Origin: an uncultured Clostridium sp.
Lineage (GTDB): Bacteria; Bacillota; Clostridia; UBA1212; UBA1255
NCBI GenBank assembly: GCA_900543695.1
Contig: UQSG01000005.1
Location: 35,198 to 99,197 of the forward strand
Length of the DNA: 64,000 nucleotides
Reading direction: 5' to 3'
In this document: one piece after another, positions 33,470 to 42,539 of the stretch
Layout: every line of letters begins with the position of its first letter
Numbering within the stretch: position 1 is the first letter of the stretch
Made by a program: the position numbers and the translations under genes
The notes under the pieces: model-generated
The model's database searches: none
What the model was told of the DNA's origin: nothing
Seen by the model: only the letters and a program-made list of their open reading frames with translations

Positions 33470-34018
33470 ATGCCGGGCTTTGCAATCGGCAGTAAAATCA
33501 GGGATCTGCGCATCAAGAACGGGCTGACGCAGGAAGAGCTTGCGAACAGGAGCGAGCTGTCGAAGGGTTTTATTTCACAGGTAGAAAGCGAGCAGACGTC
33601 GCCGTCGATCGCCACGCTCGTCGATATTCTGGAATGCCTTGGCACGAACCTGCGCGATTTTTTCAGTGAATCCGCCGAAGAAAAAATTGTTTTCGGACGG
33701 GAAGATTATTTTACAAGCGAGAACGAGGAGCTTGGCCGCAAAATTACCTGGATCGTTCCCAACGCGCAGAAAAATAAAATGGAGCCGATCCTTGTTACGC
33801 TGTCAGGAGGCGGCCGTTCTGATACGCATGATCCGCATGAGGGCGAGGAATTTGGCTATGTGCTGGAGGGATCCGTCCTGCTGCACCTCGGCGAAGCAGT
33901 CTTTCAGATCAAAAAGGGAGAAAGCTTCTGCTTCGATCCGGAGAAAACGCATTATATCGAAAATACAAAGGAACGGCCTGCAAAATTTTTATGGGTTTCC
34001 ACGCCGCCAAGCTTTTAA
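33470..34018 (+). CDS. XRE-cupin transcriptional regulator of polyamine uptake (PuuR-like)
   Basis: This encodes 182 residues. The N-terminal HTH_3 domain (IGSKIRDLRIKNGLTQEELANRSELSKGFISQVE, split by the usual turn) covers about 6-60. The C-terminal cupin domain covers about 105-180, with DPHEGEEFGYVLEGSV as the first cupin motif. XRE-cupin regulators sense small molecules, and those placed before potABCD are thought to respond to polyamines. The start at 33470 has GGAGG seven bases upstream; the frame upstream to 33416 has no site. It lies 27 bases before potA in one transcription unit. Confidence 0.88.
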   Translation: MPGFAIGSKIRDLRIKNGLTQEELANRSELSKGFISQVESEQTSPSIATLVDILECLGTNLRDFFSESAEEKIVFGREDYFTSENEELGRKITWIVPNAQKNKMEPILVTLSGGGRSDTHDPHEGEEFGYVLEGSVLLHLGEAVFQIKKGESFCFDPEKTHYIENTKERPAKFLWVSTPPSF

Positions 34019-34045
34019 AGCCGTTATACAGAAGGAGAACACACA

Positions 34046-35521
34046 ATGTCACAGCATATCATCGATCTATTCAACATTACAAAAAGCTACGGCGACACGG
34101 AAGTCATAAAGGACCTGACGCTTTATATCCGGAAAAACGAATTTATTACACTGCTCGGTCCAAGCGGCTGCGGCAAAACGACTACGCTGAGAATCATCAG
34201 TGGATTTGAAAAGCCGGATTCCGGCCGTGTTCTGTTTGACAACGTCGACATTACCGATCTTCCCCCCCATAAAAGAAAGGTCAATACCGTATTTCAGAAA
34301 TATTCCCTGTTTCCGCACATGAACGTCTACGAAAACATCGCGTTCGGTCTTCGGATCAAGAAGCTTCCTGAAAAGCAAATCCGGGAAAAGGTGCGCGACG
34401 TGCTGGAGCTCGTGGAGCTGAGCGGATTTCAGAAGCGGATGCCGGATTCTCTCAGCGGCGGTCAGCAGCAGCGTATTGCAATCGCCAGGGCCATTGTCAA
34501 CGAGCCGGAGGTTCTCCTGCTAGACGAGCCTCTGGGCGCTCTGGATCTGAAGCTGCGAAAGGAAATGCAGGTGGAGCTGAAAGCGATTCAGCAGAAAACC
34601 GGTATTACATTTATCTATGTAACACACGATCAGGAGGAGGCGCTTACGATGTCTGATACGATTGTCGTAATGAACAACGGCGTCATTCAGCAGATCGGCG
34701 TTCCTTCCGACATTTACAATGAACCGGTCAATGCGTTTGTCGCCCAGTTTATCGGAGAAAGCAACCTTCTGTCCGGCGTTATGCTCCGCGACTGCTTATG
34801 CGAATTTGCCGGCCGCCAGTTTGAATGCGTGGACACTGGCTTTGAAAAGGATGAAGATGTAGACGTCGTCATCCGTCCGGAGGATATCCGTTTCACTTCC
34901 CCCGAAGACGGTATGCTGAAAGGGACGGTCGTCAGCGCTCTCTTCAAAGGCGTACACTATGAAATGATCGTCGAATCAGACGGGTTTCGCTGGAAAGTTC
35001 ACAGTACTAAAATGACGCCTCCCGGAACGGAGGTGGGAATGAATATTGCCCCCTTTGATATTCAGATCATGCGGATTCCCTTCAACGTACTCACCGGCTG
35101 GATTTTGCCGAAAAACCAGGTAGATATCGGCAATACGACGCTGGAATATGCGCTTTCTTCCGGGAACCGGTCAGACACGGAATTTAAGGACGATGAAACG
35201 GTAAACGTATACGTGCTTCCCCAGGATATCGAGGTTATGCTGCTGGAAAAATCCTCCGGAGGAAAGGCTTCCGTTCCGCCGGAGCAGGACGGCAAGACGG
35301 CGCCGGAAGACGAGAAAAACGTCTTCGAGGGAGAAGTAGAAACGTTCAAGTATAAAGGCGACGATTTCGAGCTCCAGGTAAAATGCGGCGATATCACGCT
35401 CGTCGTCCATACGTATCAAAAAGTCGCAATCGGCCAGAAAATCAAGCTCTATATTCCAAAGGACAAAATAAAAATCAAGAAGAGAGAGGAGATCAGCGAA
35501 ATTGTCGAAGAGGATCAATAA
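34046..35521 (+). CDS. potA: Spermidine/putrescine ABC transporter ATPase PotA with extended C-terminus
   Basis: This encodes 491 residues. The ATPase domain (1-235) has Walker A GPSGCGKTT near 39, signature LSGGQQQR near 136, Walker B LLLDEPLGALD near 158 and the H-loop in VTHDQEEAL. It is followed by a TOBE-type regulatory domain (about 260-350). Ordinary PotA ends near 350-380. Here a second TOBE-like segment follows (VNVYVLPQDIEVML then, after a charged linker, FEGEVETFKYKGDDFELQVK...KLYIPKDKIKI), so the regulatory region appears doubled. It energises import of spermidine or putrescine. It overlaps potB by 20 bases. Confidence 0.9.
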   Translation: MSQHIIDLFNITKSYGDTEVIKDLTLYIRKNEFITLLGPSGCGKTTTLRIISGFEKPDSGRVLFDNVDITDLPPHKRKVNTVFQKYSLFPHMNVYENIAFGLRIKKLPEKQIREKVRDVLELVELSGFQKRMPDSLSGGQQQRIAIARAIVNEPEVLLLDEPLGALDLKLRKEMQVELKAIQQKTGITFIYVTHDQEEALTMSDTIVVMNNGVIQQIGVPSDIYNEPVNAFVAQFIGESNLLSGVMLRDCLCEFAGRQFECVDTGFEKDEDVDVVIRPEDIRFTSPEDGMLKGTVVSALFKGVHYEMIVESDGFRWKVHSTKMTPPGTEVGMNIAPFDIQIMRIPFNVLTGWILPKNQVDIGNTTLEYALSSGNRSDTEFKDDETVNVYVLPQDIEVMLLEKSSGGKASVPPEQDGKTAPEDEKNVFEGEVETFKYKGDDFELQVKCGDITLVVHTYQKVAIGQKIKLYIPKDKIKIKKREEISEIVEEDQ

Positions 35522-36359
35522 TGCATTAAAATGCGTGCCGGTTTATCTGTGGCTCGTTATTTTCACGGTCGTCCCTCTCCTGATGGTTTTCTTCTACGCG
35601 GTCTTTGAAGTCCACGCGGACGGGAGCGTTCATTTTACGATGACGTACCTGAAAGAGGCCGTCACGAATGGCCAATATCTTGACGCGATGCTGCGTTCTC
35701 TGGAATATGCTCTGATCAGTACAATAATATGTCTGATTATCGGCTATCCGCTGGCGTTTATTTTGGCAAATATGGAAGAACGTCGAAGAAACTTTGTAGC
35801 CGTTTTGTTTCTGCTGCCCATGTGGATGAATTTTCTGATTCGGACGTATGCCCTCGCCTCTCTGATCAACGAGCAGGGAATCATTACAAAATTTTTCCAG
35901 AAGCTGGGACTGATCTCCGGAAGCATCACCGGCACAGAGGGCGCAATCATCATCGGAATGGTTTACAACTTCCTGCCCTTCCTGATTCTGCCCGTTTATA
36001 CTTCGATCCTGAAAGTCGACCGCAGAGTAATCGAGGCCGCACGGGATCTCGGCGCGAATACGCTGACGGTATTTCGCCGAATTCTTCTGCCGCTGACCGT
36101 TCCCGGAATCATTTCCGGAATTACAATGGTTTTCGTGCCCTGTATTACAACGTTCGTAATTCCGCAGCTTCTGAACAATAAAGTCTGGACGATCGGAAGC
36201 CTGATCGAATTTCAAATCAACGGAAACGCCAACAGCTCCGGAGGCGTAAACAATATGGCCGCCGCAATTTCTTTCATATTAATGATTATTGTCTTTATCT
36301 GCATGTCGATCTTCAGCAGGTTCGATAACGACGGTGCGGAGAACGGAGGTTTGCTGTGA
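35502..36359 (+). CDS. potB: Polyamine ABC transporter permease PotB
   Basis: This encodes 285 residues and six membrane segments. The binding-protein-dependent permease EAA loop reads EAARDLGANTLTVFRRILLPLTVPGI. The start is a TTG inside the end of potA, with GGAG ten bases upstream; no ATG fits better. The stop overlaps the GTG start of potC. It forms the membrane channel of the PotABCD importer together with PotC. Confidence 0.9.
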   Translation: MSKRINNALKCVPVYLWLVIFTVVPLLMVFFYAVFEVHADGSVHFTMTYLKEAVTNGQYLDAMLRSLEYALISTIICLIIGYPLAFILANMEERRRNFVAVLFLLPMWMNFLIRTYALASLINEQGIITKFFQKLGLISGSITGTEGAIIIGMVYNFLPFLILPVYTSILKVDRRVIEAARDLGANTLTVFRRILLPLTVPGIISGITMVFVPCITTFVIPQLLNNKVWTIGSLIEFQINGNANSSGGVNNMAAAISFILMIIVFICMSIFSRFDNDGAENGGLL

Positions 36360-37132
36360 AATTTCTGAAGCGTTTCTATCTCGTCATCATACTGCTCTTT
36401 TTATACGCCCCGATCTTTGTAATGATCTTGTTTTCCTTTAACAGTGGAAAAACGCGCGCTGATTTTACTGGATTTTCCACGCAATGGTACGTTGAAATGT
36501 TCCAAAATAAAGAGATGCTCATCGCGCTGCGCAACACGCTGCTCGTCGCGTTTTGCGCCTCTGTCATCGCCACGGTGCTGGGCACGTACATTGCTTTTAT
36601 CATTGCAAAAATGTCTCCGGTCAATAAAAGCATTTCTATGAAGCTGCTGAATATTCCGATGCTGAATGCAGAAATCATCACGGGCGTTTCTCTGATGTTT
36701 TTCTTCGTATTCCTGTCGTTTTCTCTGGGCTTTACGACGCTGCTGATCGCGCATGTGATTTTCGACGTGCCGTATGTAGTGCTTTCGATTCTGCCGAGGC
36801 TCCGTCAGATGAACAAAAGTGTTTATGAGGCAGCGCTGGATCTGGGCGCAACACCGGCGTTTGCATTCCGCAGGGTGATTCTGCCGGATGTTCTGCCCGG
36901 AATCCTCTCCGGCGCATTACTGGCGTTTACAATGTCATTTGACGACTTTATTATCAGCTATTATACGTCCGGTCCCGGATTTGTAACGCTGTCGGTATAT
37001 ATTAACACCATGACCAAAAGAGCGGTGCCCCTTACCGTCAACGCGCTTTCGACGTTTATTTTCGTCATGGTTTTCATTCTTTTGCTTATCACGAATTTAA
37101 GAAATAAAAAAACCACCAAGGAGGTCGCTTGA
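36356..37132 (+). CDS. potC: Polyamine ABC transporter permease PotC
   Basis: This encodes 258 residues with six membrane segments and an EAA loop (EAALDLGATPAFAFRRVILPDVLPGI), followed by the DDFIISYYTSG segment typical of PotC. The GTG start overlaps the potB stop (GTGA), with GGAGG upstream. Second membrane half of the importer. Confidence 0.9.
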   Translation: MKFLKRFYLVIILLFLYAPIFVMILFSFNSGKTRADFTGFSTQWYVEMFQNKEMLIALRNTLLVAFCASVIATVLGTYIAFIIAKMSPVNKSISMKLLNIPMLNAEIITGVSLMFFFVFLSFSLGFTTLLIAHVIFDVPYVVLSILPRLRQMNKSVYEAALDLGATPAFAFRRVILPDVLPGILSGALLAFTMSFDDFIISYYTSGPGFVTLSVYINTMTKRAVPLTVNALSTFIFVMVFILLLITNLRNKKTTKEVA

Positions 37133-37133
37133 A

Positions 37134-38360
37134 ATGCGCAAATGTTCTTCCCTTTTTACCCGTATCTTTACGGTCGCGGCAGCCGCCGTCCTGCTGCTTA
37201 GCTGCGTTCCCGTAAGCGTCGGCGCCGCTAAGACGAAGCTGTATGTTTTTAACTGCGGAGATTATATTGCGGATACAACAATCGAAAAATTCGAAACGGC
37301 ATATCCGGAATATGAAGTCGTGTATGAGGTTTTCGACACAAATGAGGCAATGTATCAAAAGCTTGTCAGCAGCAACATTCCGTATGACGTACTGATTCCT
37401 TCTGACTACATGATCGAACGTTTGATCAAGGAAAACCGTCTGAAGGAAATCGATATGACGCAGCTGGAAAACTACCATTATATTGGGGAGGCGTATAAGA
37501 ATACAAGCTATGATCCCGAAAATAAATATTCCGTTCCGTATATGTGGGGTACGCTCGGCATTCTCTATAATAAAGAAAAGGTCGATGATGTCGTTGATAG
37601 CTGGTCCATTCTCTGGAACGAAAAATATAAAGGACAGATTCTGATGCTTGATTCCATGCGCGATTCCATGGCGGTGGCGCTGGAAAAGCTCGGTTACAGT
37701 ATGAATACGACGAATGAGGCGGAGATCAATGCAGCGGCGCAGGCTTTAATCGAGCAGAAGCCTTTGGTCGCCGAATATGGCGTCGATATTCTGAAGGACA
37801 AAATGATTCAGGGCTCCTATGCGTTTACGGTCGCTTATTCCGGCGACGCGCTGTATATGCAGAATCAAAACGCTGAGCTGAACGGAGGAGAATCCGTTCT
37901 GGAATACGTAATTCCGAAGGAAGGCAGCAATTTCTGGATCGATGCGATGTGCATTCCTACGACAAGCCAGAATACGGAAGGCGCCATGAAATTTATCGAT
38001 TTTATGTGCTCGACGGAAATTGCTTTTGACAACGTCGAATACATTGAATATTCTACGCCGCACACAGAGGCTTTGCAGCAGCTCGGCGAGGAATATATCA
38101 ATAACGCCATTTATAATCCATCTGCCGAAATTCTGGAAAACTGCGATTCGTTCTATTATCTGGAGCCGGAAGTACAGGAGCTTTACAATAAAGCCTGGGA
38201 ATCCGTGCGTCTGGCCTCTGCGACGCAGACAGAATCGGATTCCGACGGCGGAAGCTGGAAGCTGATCGCCGGGATCGCCGCGGGCGTTGTGATTATTGCA
38301 CTAATAATTGTTTTCGTTCTATACAAAAAGAAAATGAACCGCATTAAGTACGAAGAGTAG
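37134..38360 (+). CDS. potD: Polyamine-binding protein PotD with C-terminal membrane anchor
   Basis: This encodes 408 residues. A signal peptide is followed by a PotD-type solute-binding domain, with LYVFNCGDYI, YDVLIPSDYMIERL, PYMWGTLGILYN and FWIDAMCIPTTS as conserved segments. The N-terminal LLLSC could be a weak lipobox, but the residue two before Cys is Leu, which is unusual. Unlike standard PotD, the protein ends in a clear membrane span (residues about 378-400, IAGIAAGVVIIALIIVFVLY) and a KKKMNRIKYEE tail. It is thus held at the membrane by the C-terminus. The layout is signal, binding domain, short Ser/Asp linker, anchor. Confidence 0.88.
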   Translation: MRKCSSLFTRIFTVAAAAVLLLSCVPVSVGAAKTKLYVFNCGDYIADTTIEKFETAYPEYEVVYEVFDTNEAMYQKLVSSNIPYDVLIPSDYMIERLIKENRLKEIDMTQLENYHYIGEAYKNTSYDPENKYSVPYMWGTLGILYNKEKVDDVVDSWSILWNEKYKGQILMLDSMRDSMAVALEKLGYSMNTTNEAEINAAAQALIEQKPLVAEYGVDILKDKMIQGSYAFTVAYSGDALYMQNQNAELNGGESVLEYVIPKEGSNFWIDAMCIPTTSQNTEGAMKFIDFMCSTEIAFDNVEYIEYSTPHTEALQQLGEEYINNAIYNPSAEILENCDSFYYLEPEVQELYNKAWESVRLASATQTESDSDGGSWKLIAGIAAGVVIIALIIVFVLYKKKMNRIKYEE

Positions 38361-38371
38361 TTCGTCATCAG

Positions 38372-38406
38372 CGCTGGCAGGCAAAAAATGCTTGTCAGCG
38401 TTTTTT
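38372..38406 (+). terminator. Terminator of the pot operon
   Basis: A 12-bp stem with two G-T pairs (38372-38383 with 38389-38400) and a 5-A loop is followed by TTTTTT, 12 bases after the potD stop. Confidence 0.8.
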
Positions 38407-38540
38407 ATTATCAGGTATCTGGGGCTTTGATTCAGAAATATTGTTACTCGCTTCTTGGAGCCTGAGTAAAAATCAAATGCCCCCACTAATTTTTTTACTT
38501 TGACCTGGCCGGCTGAGTAAAAATTTCCGCAAGACATATA
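38407..38540. other. Intergenic stretch with repeated TGAGTAAAAAT
   Basis: No gene is seen between the pot terminator and the terminator at 38544. The 11-mer TGAGTAAAAAT occurs near 38463 and again near 38514, and its near-complement TTTTTTTACT lies between them, giving imperfect hairpins. It could be a decayed mobile-element end, but no target duplication or transposase was found. Confidence 0.3.
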
Positions 38541-38543
38541 AAA

Positions 38544-38568
38544 AAGTGCCGCACTCAGTACGGCACTT
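38544..38568. terminator. Bidirectional hairpin terminator after the DUF4838 gene
   Basis: AAGTGCCG/CGGCACTT (38544-38551 with 38561-38568) is an 8-bp stem. On the minus strand it runs into TTTTTTATA; on the plus strand a T-rich tract follows a few bases later. It mainly serves the leftward DUF4838 gene. Confidence 0.65.
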
Positions 38569-38588
38569 CCGGAATTTTTACTTTCCGT

Positions 38589-40415
38589 TCAGTTATTCCA
38601 CGGGATCGGATTTCCCTCGCTGAAGTACGATACGCCAAGTTCCCCACAGTCATTGTTAAACTCTGCAGAGAGCGCCTCGTAATTTTCCTCGTCCGCAAAC
38701 TCGCCGCGCTTTGCAAGCATTTTGTAATACCGGTACTGCAATTCAGACCTCCGAACATGAAGGAGCGCCGTTTCGTTATCCTCAGCGGCGGCAACCGCAT
38801 CTGCCCACAAGGCATCCAGCTCCGGCAGCATTTCATCCGTAATCAGTCCCTGGAAAATATCAACCGCATTGGAAACAAGATTGAATTCTCTGTTATGATC
38901 CAGCACCAGGCTGTGAATGATATCCAGGTATTCTCCTACCTTTGCTCCACCTTCGCCGTAATACGCGTTCAGGAATTCCTGTTTGTGTTGCTCCAGATCG
39001 GTGTAAGGATCCCACAAGAGCTTGGCAAGAAGATAAGAACGCAGCATGCCAAACTCTCCGCTGACGGGATCCTGATAATTGCCCTGAGCAAAAACGCCCT
39101 TGATTCCCTTTTCATAGAAATACTGCGCGTTTTTCTGGAGACGCTCCATATTAGGCATGGGGCACAGATATTGCGCAAAATTTGTCGTATAATCCCATAC
39201 ATACAAATTAAAGCCTGCTTCCAGCCACTTCTCTATGTTCTCTACTGCGGAAGCATTCGCCGGGCACTCCGTAAGCGCATGCGGCGCGCAGCTGCTGATG
39301 CAGTACCGCACAATCACGTTTTCCGCAGGCTTCAGGTTGCGCGGAGGCAGAGCAGAGAATTGATAGGCAAGCGTCTCAAAAATCACATCCGGGAATTCAT
39401 CCTTCAATTCCTCCGCCACGCGGTTCACAAACCAGATCAGCGTTCCGGAATAGGAACGTTCCTCCCGGTTGATCTGTTTGCAATTTTCACACGTGCAGTA
39501 CGATTCAATAACGTAGCTGTCGTTCTGGGAAATGGGGACGACCTTTGAATCAGGATGCTCCTTCATCCATTCGCGGATCTGATTGACAACGATCTGGAAG
39601 ACGTCCTCATTAGTAAGACACAGCTGACTGTACAGGAATTCAGAGGTTCTTTTCCCATTAATTTCCGAAAAATACTCAGGATGGCTTTCAAAATACTTGT
39701 CCACAGGCACCAGCATTTCAAAATTATGCACGTGCTGCGGCCCTGCGTTTGAAATTCCGCCGCCCCACTCCGGCGAAATCGATCTGCCCAGAGTTCTGTT
39801 GAACAGATTGAAGCAGCTGTTCACGCGCTGTTTTACGCTCCATTCCTCATCAAAGGCGCACGCCCAGAAAACATCGCGGAAGGAAAAAGCAGGTCTCTGG
39901 CTGTCGCGGTAATCAGGATCCAGCAAAATCGTTTCCATCTTCGGCACTGTTTCGCAGTCGGGAGCAAAGAAGCGGCAGCCCAGCGACTCCAGAAAACCGT
40001 ACACGCCGTAAAGCGTTCCTCTTCCGCTGCCGCCTGCAATGACAAGGGTGAAATCCTTCATCTGGACGGTGTAACCCTCTTCTCCCATCCATTCCCAGTC
40101 AAAATCACCGTATACATCCCGCGCGGTTTGTCCAATTACAATTTCATGTCCGGACGGCGCGGATGTATCATCCGTTATTTCCAGAGAGCAGCCTGATATC
40201 GATTTGATATATTTTTTCAGCTCATTCGCCGCCGTTACCTCGGAAGCCTCCGCCTCCGAGGACAGCACGATCTGATATTTGCTCATTTCGTCTTTTACGA
40301 GTAAGTTCCTGCCATTTTCCTGATCCGGCAAGCTGCTCGGGTCTTTACATCCGTTCATTATTCCGCACACTCCAATCAGTATTATCGCTAGAATCCACAA
40401 AATATGACGTTTCAT
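38589..40415 (-). CDS. DUF4838 lipoprotein, candidate glycoside hydrolase-like enzyme
   Basis: This encodes 608 residues. A lipoprotein signal ends in IMNGC (Cys 23). An N-terminal domain of the GH20/GH67 'b' type follows (ASEVTAANELKKYIKSISG, then HEIVIGQT and GTLYGVYGFLESLGCRFFAPD). A large domain comes next with SQNDSYVIESYCTCENC and VWDYTTNFAQYLCPMPN, typical of DUF4838. Proteins of this family occur in polysaccharide-use loci and resemble glycoside hydrolases with a TIM barrel, but a substrate has not been fixed to my knowledge. The Cys-x-x-Cys in CTCENC may hold a metal. Its start overlaps the preceding lectin-like gene by 4 bases, so the two are co-transcribed and probably act on the same surface glycan. 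Confidence 0.75.
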   Translation of the reverse strand: MKRHILWILAIILIGVCGIMNGCKDPSSLPDQENGRNLLVKDEMSKYQIVLSSEAEASEVTAANELKKYIKSISGCSLEITDDTSAPSGHEIVIGQTARDVYGDFDWEWMGEEGYTVQMKDFTLVIAGGSGRGTLYGVYGFLESLGCRFFAPDCETVPKMETILLDPDYRDSQRPAFSFRDVFWACAFDEEWSVKQRVNSCFNLFNRTLGRSISPEWGGGISNAGPQHVHNFEMLVPVDKYFESHPEYFSEINGKRTSEFLYSQLCLTNEDVFQIVVNQIREWMKEHPDSKVVPISQNDSYVIESYCTCENCKQINREERSYSGTLIWFVNRVAEELKDEFPDVIFETLAYQFSALPPRNLKPAENVIVRYCISSCAPHALTECPANASAVENIEKWLEAGFNLYVWDYTTNFAQYLCPMPNMERLQKNAQYFYEKGIKGVFAQGNYQDPVSGEFGMLRSYLLAKLLWDPYTDLEQHKQEFLNAYYGEGGAKVGEYLDIIHSLVLDHNREFNLVSNAVDIFQGLITDEMLPELDALWADAVAAAEDNETALLHVRRSELQYRYYKMLAKRGEFADEENYEALSAEFNNDCGELGVSYFSEGNPIPWNN

Positions 40416-41509
40416 GATTTCGACTTTCCTTTTTTTCTGACGACGGCAATTACAACGATCAGAACGACGATAACAGCTGCGCCTGCGGCAATTCCGATGA
40501 TCAGACCGGTGTGATCTGATTTATCCGTTCCATCTGTAGTTCCCTGAGCTGCAGCTCCCGTCTTGCGCGGTGTCGTCGGCTTGCTGGTCTCAGAGGTTGT
40601 TTCCGGAGTCGCTTCCGGAGTTGCATCTGCCGTCTCAGCCGGCGTTGGCTGCGGCTCTTCTGTCGCGTCGGGTGTTGTAAAGCTTAAAGAAACGTTTCTA
40701 AAGTCCGCGCTGATATCTCTGACCGCGACGCCGGCAAAAAAGTTTTCGGCTACCAGACGCGCTTTATCAGTCTTGAAAAGCTCGTTGCCCTGGGCGTCCT
40801 TCACTGTAGCGGTTTTATAATATGTAAAGTCCAGATATTCAAAAATTTCCGTATCAAAATCTTCTTCATATTCTCCCGCATCTGCCATCTCAACCGTTGC
40901 AAGCAGCGCGTCATTTACATATACTTCCGCCTTTTGTCCGTCGTCCTTGATGCGGATCGGCACGAATTTCTGCCAATCAATGCCCTCGATCATAAAGTCG
41001 TGATAAACGGAAGAAATTCCCCATGTGCTGTCGCTGTCCTGCGTCTTAATCGACAGCCGGATGCCGCCCTCGATCGGCGACAGCACGATACCCGTCGCAC
41101 CGATTGACGACATTTCACCCTGACCGCCCTTCTCTACGTGGAAATCCCATTCATACAAGGCAAAAATATTACCCGTGCGGAAGCAGACGCCGATGTTCGT
41201 GCTCAGGCTGTTGGTTCTCAGATCCGCGGTAAATTCGCTGGGAGACGTAATCTCGTCATAAGAAAGAATCGCGTACAATCCGCCCAGTTCAATATATTTT
41301 CCTTCCTCGTCTTCTTCAACCCGCCCATACGAGGTGGCATTCGCGCCCTTCGGCTCCCACCAGGAAGCAAAATCCGCAGTTTCCATTAAATCTGTACCGG
41401 CTTCATCTTCTTCGATGCCCCCGGTCTGAACCGTCTCTGCAAAAACGGTTCCCGTACCGATCAAAACGGCCAGCAGAAGAGCCGTAAATAAAAAGGTCAA
41501 TTTTTTCAT
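40412..41509 (-). CDS. Anchored lectin-like surface protein, paralogue of 42540-43562
   Basis: This encodes 365 residues with a signal peptide (FLFTALLLAVLIGTGTVFA). A LamG/concanavalin-like domain of about 230 residues follows, with the run RTGNIFALYEWDFHVEKGG and then SSIGATGIVL, GIRLSIKTQ, VYVNDALLATVEM. The 42540-43562 protein has the same run almost residue for residue. A Thr/Pro/Glu-rich linker, a membrane span and the tail VVRKKGKSKS follow. There is no LPXTG motif. It is translationally coupled to the DUF4838 lipoprotein gene (ATGA overlap). It probably binds or positions a glycan for that enzyme, which is inference. Confidence 0.7.
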   Translation of the reverse strand: MKKLTFLFTALLLAVLIGTGTVFAETVQTGGIEEDEAGTDLMETADFASWWEPKGANATSYGRVEEDEEGKYIELGGLYAILSYDEITSPSEFTADLRTNSLSTNIGVCFRTGNIFALYEWDFHVEKGGQGEMSSIGATGIVLSPIEGGIRLSIKTQDSDSTWGISSVYHDFMIEGIDWQKFVPIRIKDDGQKAEVYVNDALLATVEMADAGEYEEDFDTEIFEYLDFTYYKTATVKDAQGNELFKTDKARLVAENFFAGVAVRDISADFRNVSLSFTTPDATEEPQPTPAETADATPEATPETTSETSKPTTPRKTGAAAQGTTDGTDKSDHTGLIIGIAAGAAVIVVLIVVIAVVRKKGKSKS

Positions 41510-41618
41510 AACAATTCTCCTTTTCTCCTTTTTATTTTATTTTATCTAATATCCCGTATGTCCCATAGAGTAATATTATCTGATTATTGGAATATCTTTG
41601 CATTTAGACCTTTTTCTG

Positions 41619-41647
41619 TTGACTTAATCCGGCAGATTCCATAAAAT
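41619..41647 (+). promoter_or_regulatory. Possible promoter of the AraC-type regulator
   Basis: TTGACT (41619-41624), 17-base spacer, TAAAAT (41642-41647). The leader would be only about 12 bases, barely enough for the GAGGTG ribosome site before the ATG at 41666. Confidence 0.4.
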
Positions 41648-41665
41648 GAAGCGCGAGGTGACGAT

Positions 41666-42538
41666 ATGAACAGTGATTCCGTTTATGAAGAAATTCCGTT
41701 TGAAGACGCCATGTTCCCTATCCGGCTGCTGCAAAACAAGCGGCTTACGCCCGATACGCCGGAAAAAGGATCTTTAACATGGCATGAACAAATCGAGATT
41801 CTCTATTTTCACTCCGGAAGCGCCGCCGTTACCTGCGGCACGCGTAAATATATTACGGTTCCGGGTGAAATCTATATTATCAATCCGTATGAAATTCATG
41901 ACGTTGCTTATTACGGAGGAACGCTGGTATTCGACTGCATTATGGCGGATCCCAGAATTTATCACGGAGCGCAGGACGAGGTCTGCGAGATTAAATACAT
42001 GTCCCAGATTGAAAATCGCAAAATCTGTTTTAACAATAAAATTTCTCCTTCCGGTGAGCCGGCAGCAATTATCACGGAGCTGCTGAGGGAATATCAGCAA
42101 AAGCAGCCGGCATACGAGCTAAAGGTCAAAAGTCTGATTCTGAATTTTTTTGCCTGGCTTTTCCGTCACGAAGTCAACGAGAAGCATACGAAAGATGAAA
42201 TTCTAAGAACGACGCAGAAATTCGACAAGCTGAGAAATGCGTTTTCTTATATATACGATCATTACGACGAGGAAATCAATTTAACCGAGCTGGCCGGCAG
42301 CTGCAATTTCAATCTTTCTCATTTCTGCCGGCTGTTCAAATCCGTAACCGGTCAGACAGCCGTCCAATATATCAATGAGGTTCGTATGCTCAAAGCAGAG
42401 CTTCTGCTTCGAACCACGAACCTCGGGGTAGCTGAAATCGCCGGCAAAGTCGGATATCCGGATCCCTGCTATTTCAACAGATGCTTTAAACGGTATTTTC
42501 ACGCAACTCCTTTGGAAATGCGGAACAAACCGGATTGA
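41666..42538 (+). CDS. AraC-family regulator with N-terminal cupin domain
   Basis: This encodes 290 residues. The N-terminal cupin-like sensor (about 25-100, LTWHEQIEILYFHSGSAAVTC) precedes a C-terminal HTH_18 pair (about 190-287) with EINLTELAGSCNFNLSHFCRLFKSVTG and VGYPDPCYFNRCFKRYFHATP. Regulators of this build usually sense a sugar and activate a nearby operon. It is divergent from the 40412-41509 gene and convergent with the 42540-43562 gene, which it meets with one base between, so both lectin-like genes are likely targets. GAGGTG precedes the ATG. Confidence 0.88.
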   Translation: MNSDSVYEEIPFEDAMFPIRLLQNKRLTPDTPEKGSLTWHEQIEILYFHSGSAAVTCGTRKYITVPGEIYIINPYEIHDVAYYGGTLVFDCIMADPRIYHGAQDEVCEIKYMSQIENRKICFNNKISPSGEPAAIITELLREYQQKQPAYELKVKSLILNFFAWLFRHEVNEKHTKDEILRTTQKFDKLRNAFSYIYDHYDEEINLTELAGSCNFNLSHFCRLFKSVTGQTAVQYINEVRMLKAELLLRTTNLGVAEIAGKVGYPDPCYFNRCFKRYFHATPLEMRNKPD

Positions 42539-42539
42539 T

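Noticed and set aside
41810..42086. Alternative frame within the AraC gene
   Set aside because: Out of frame with a regulator that has complete cupin and HTH motifs.
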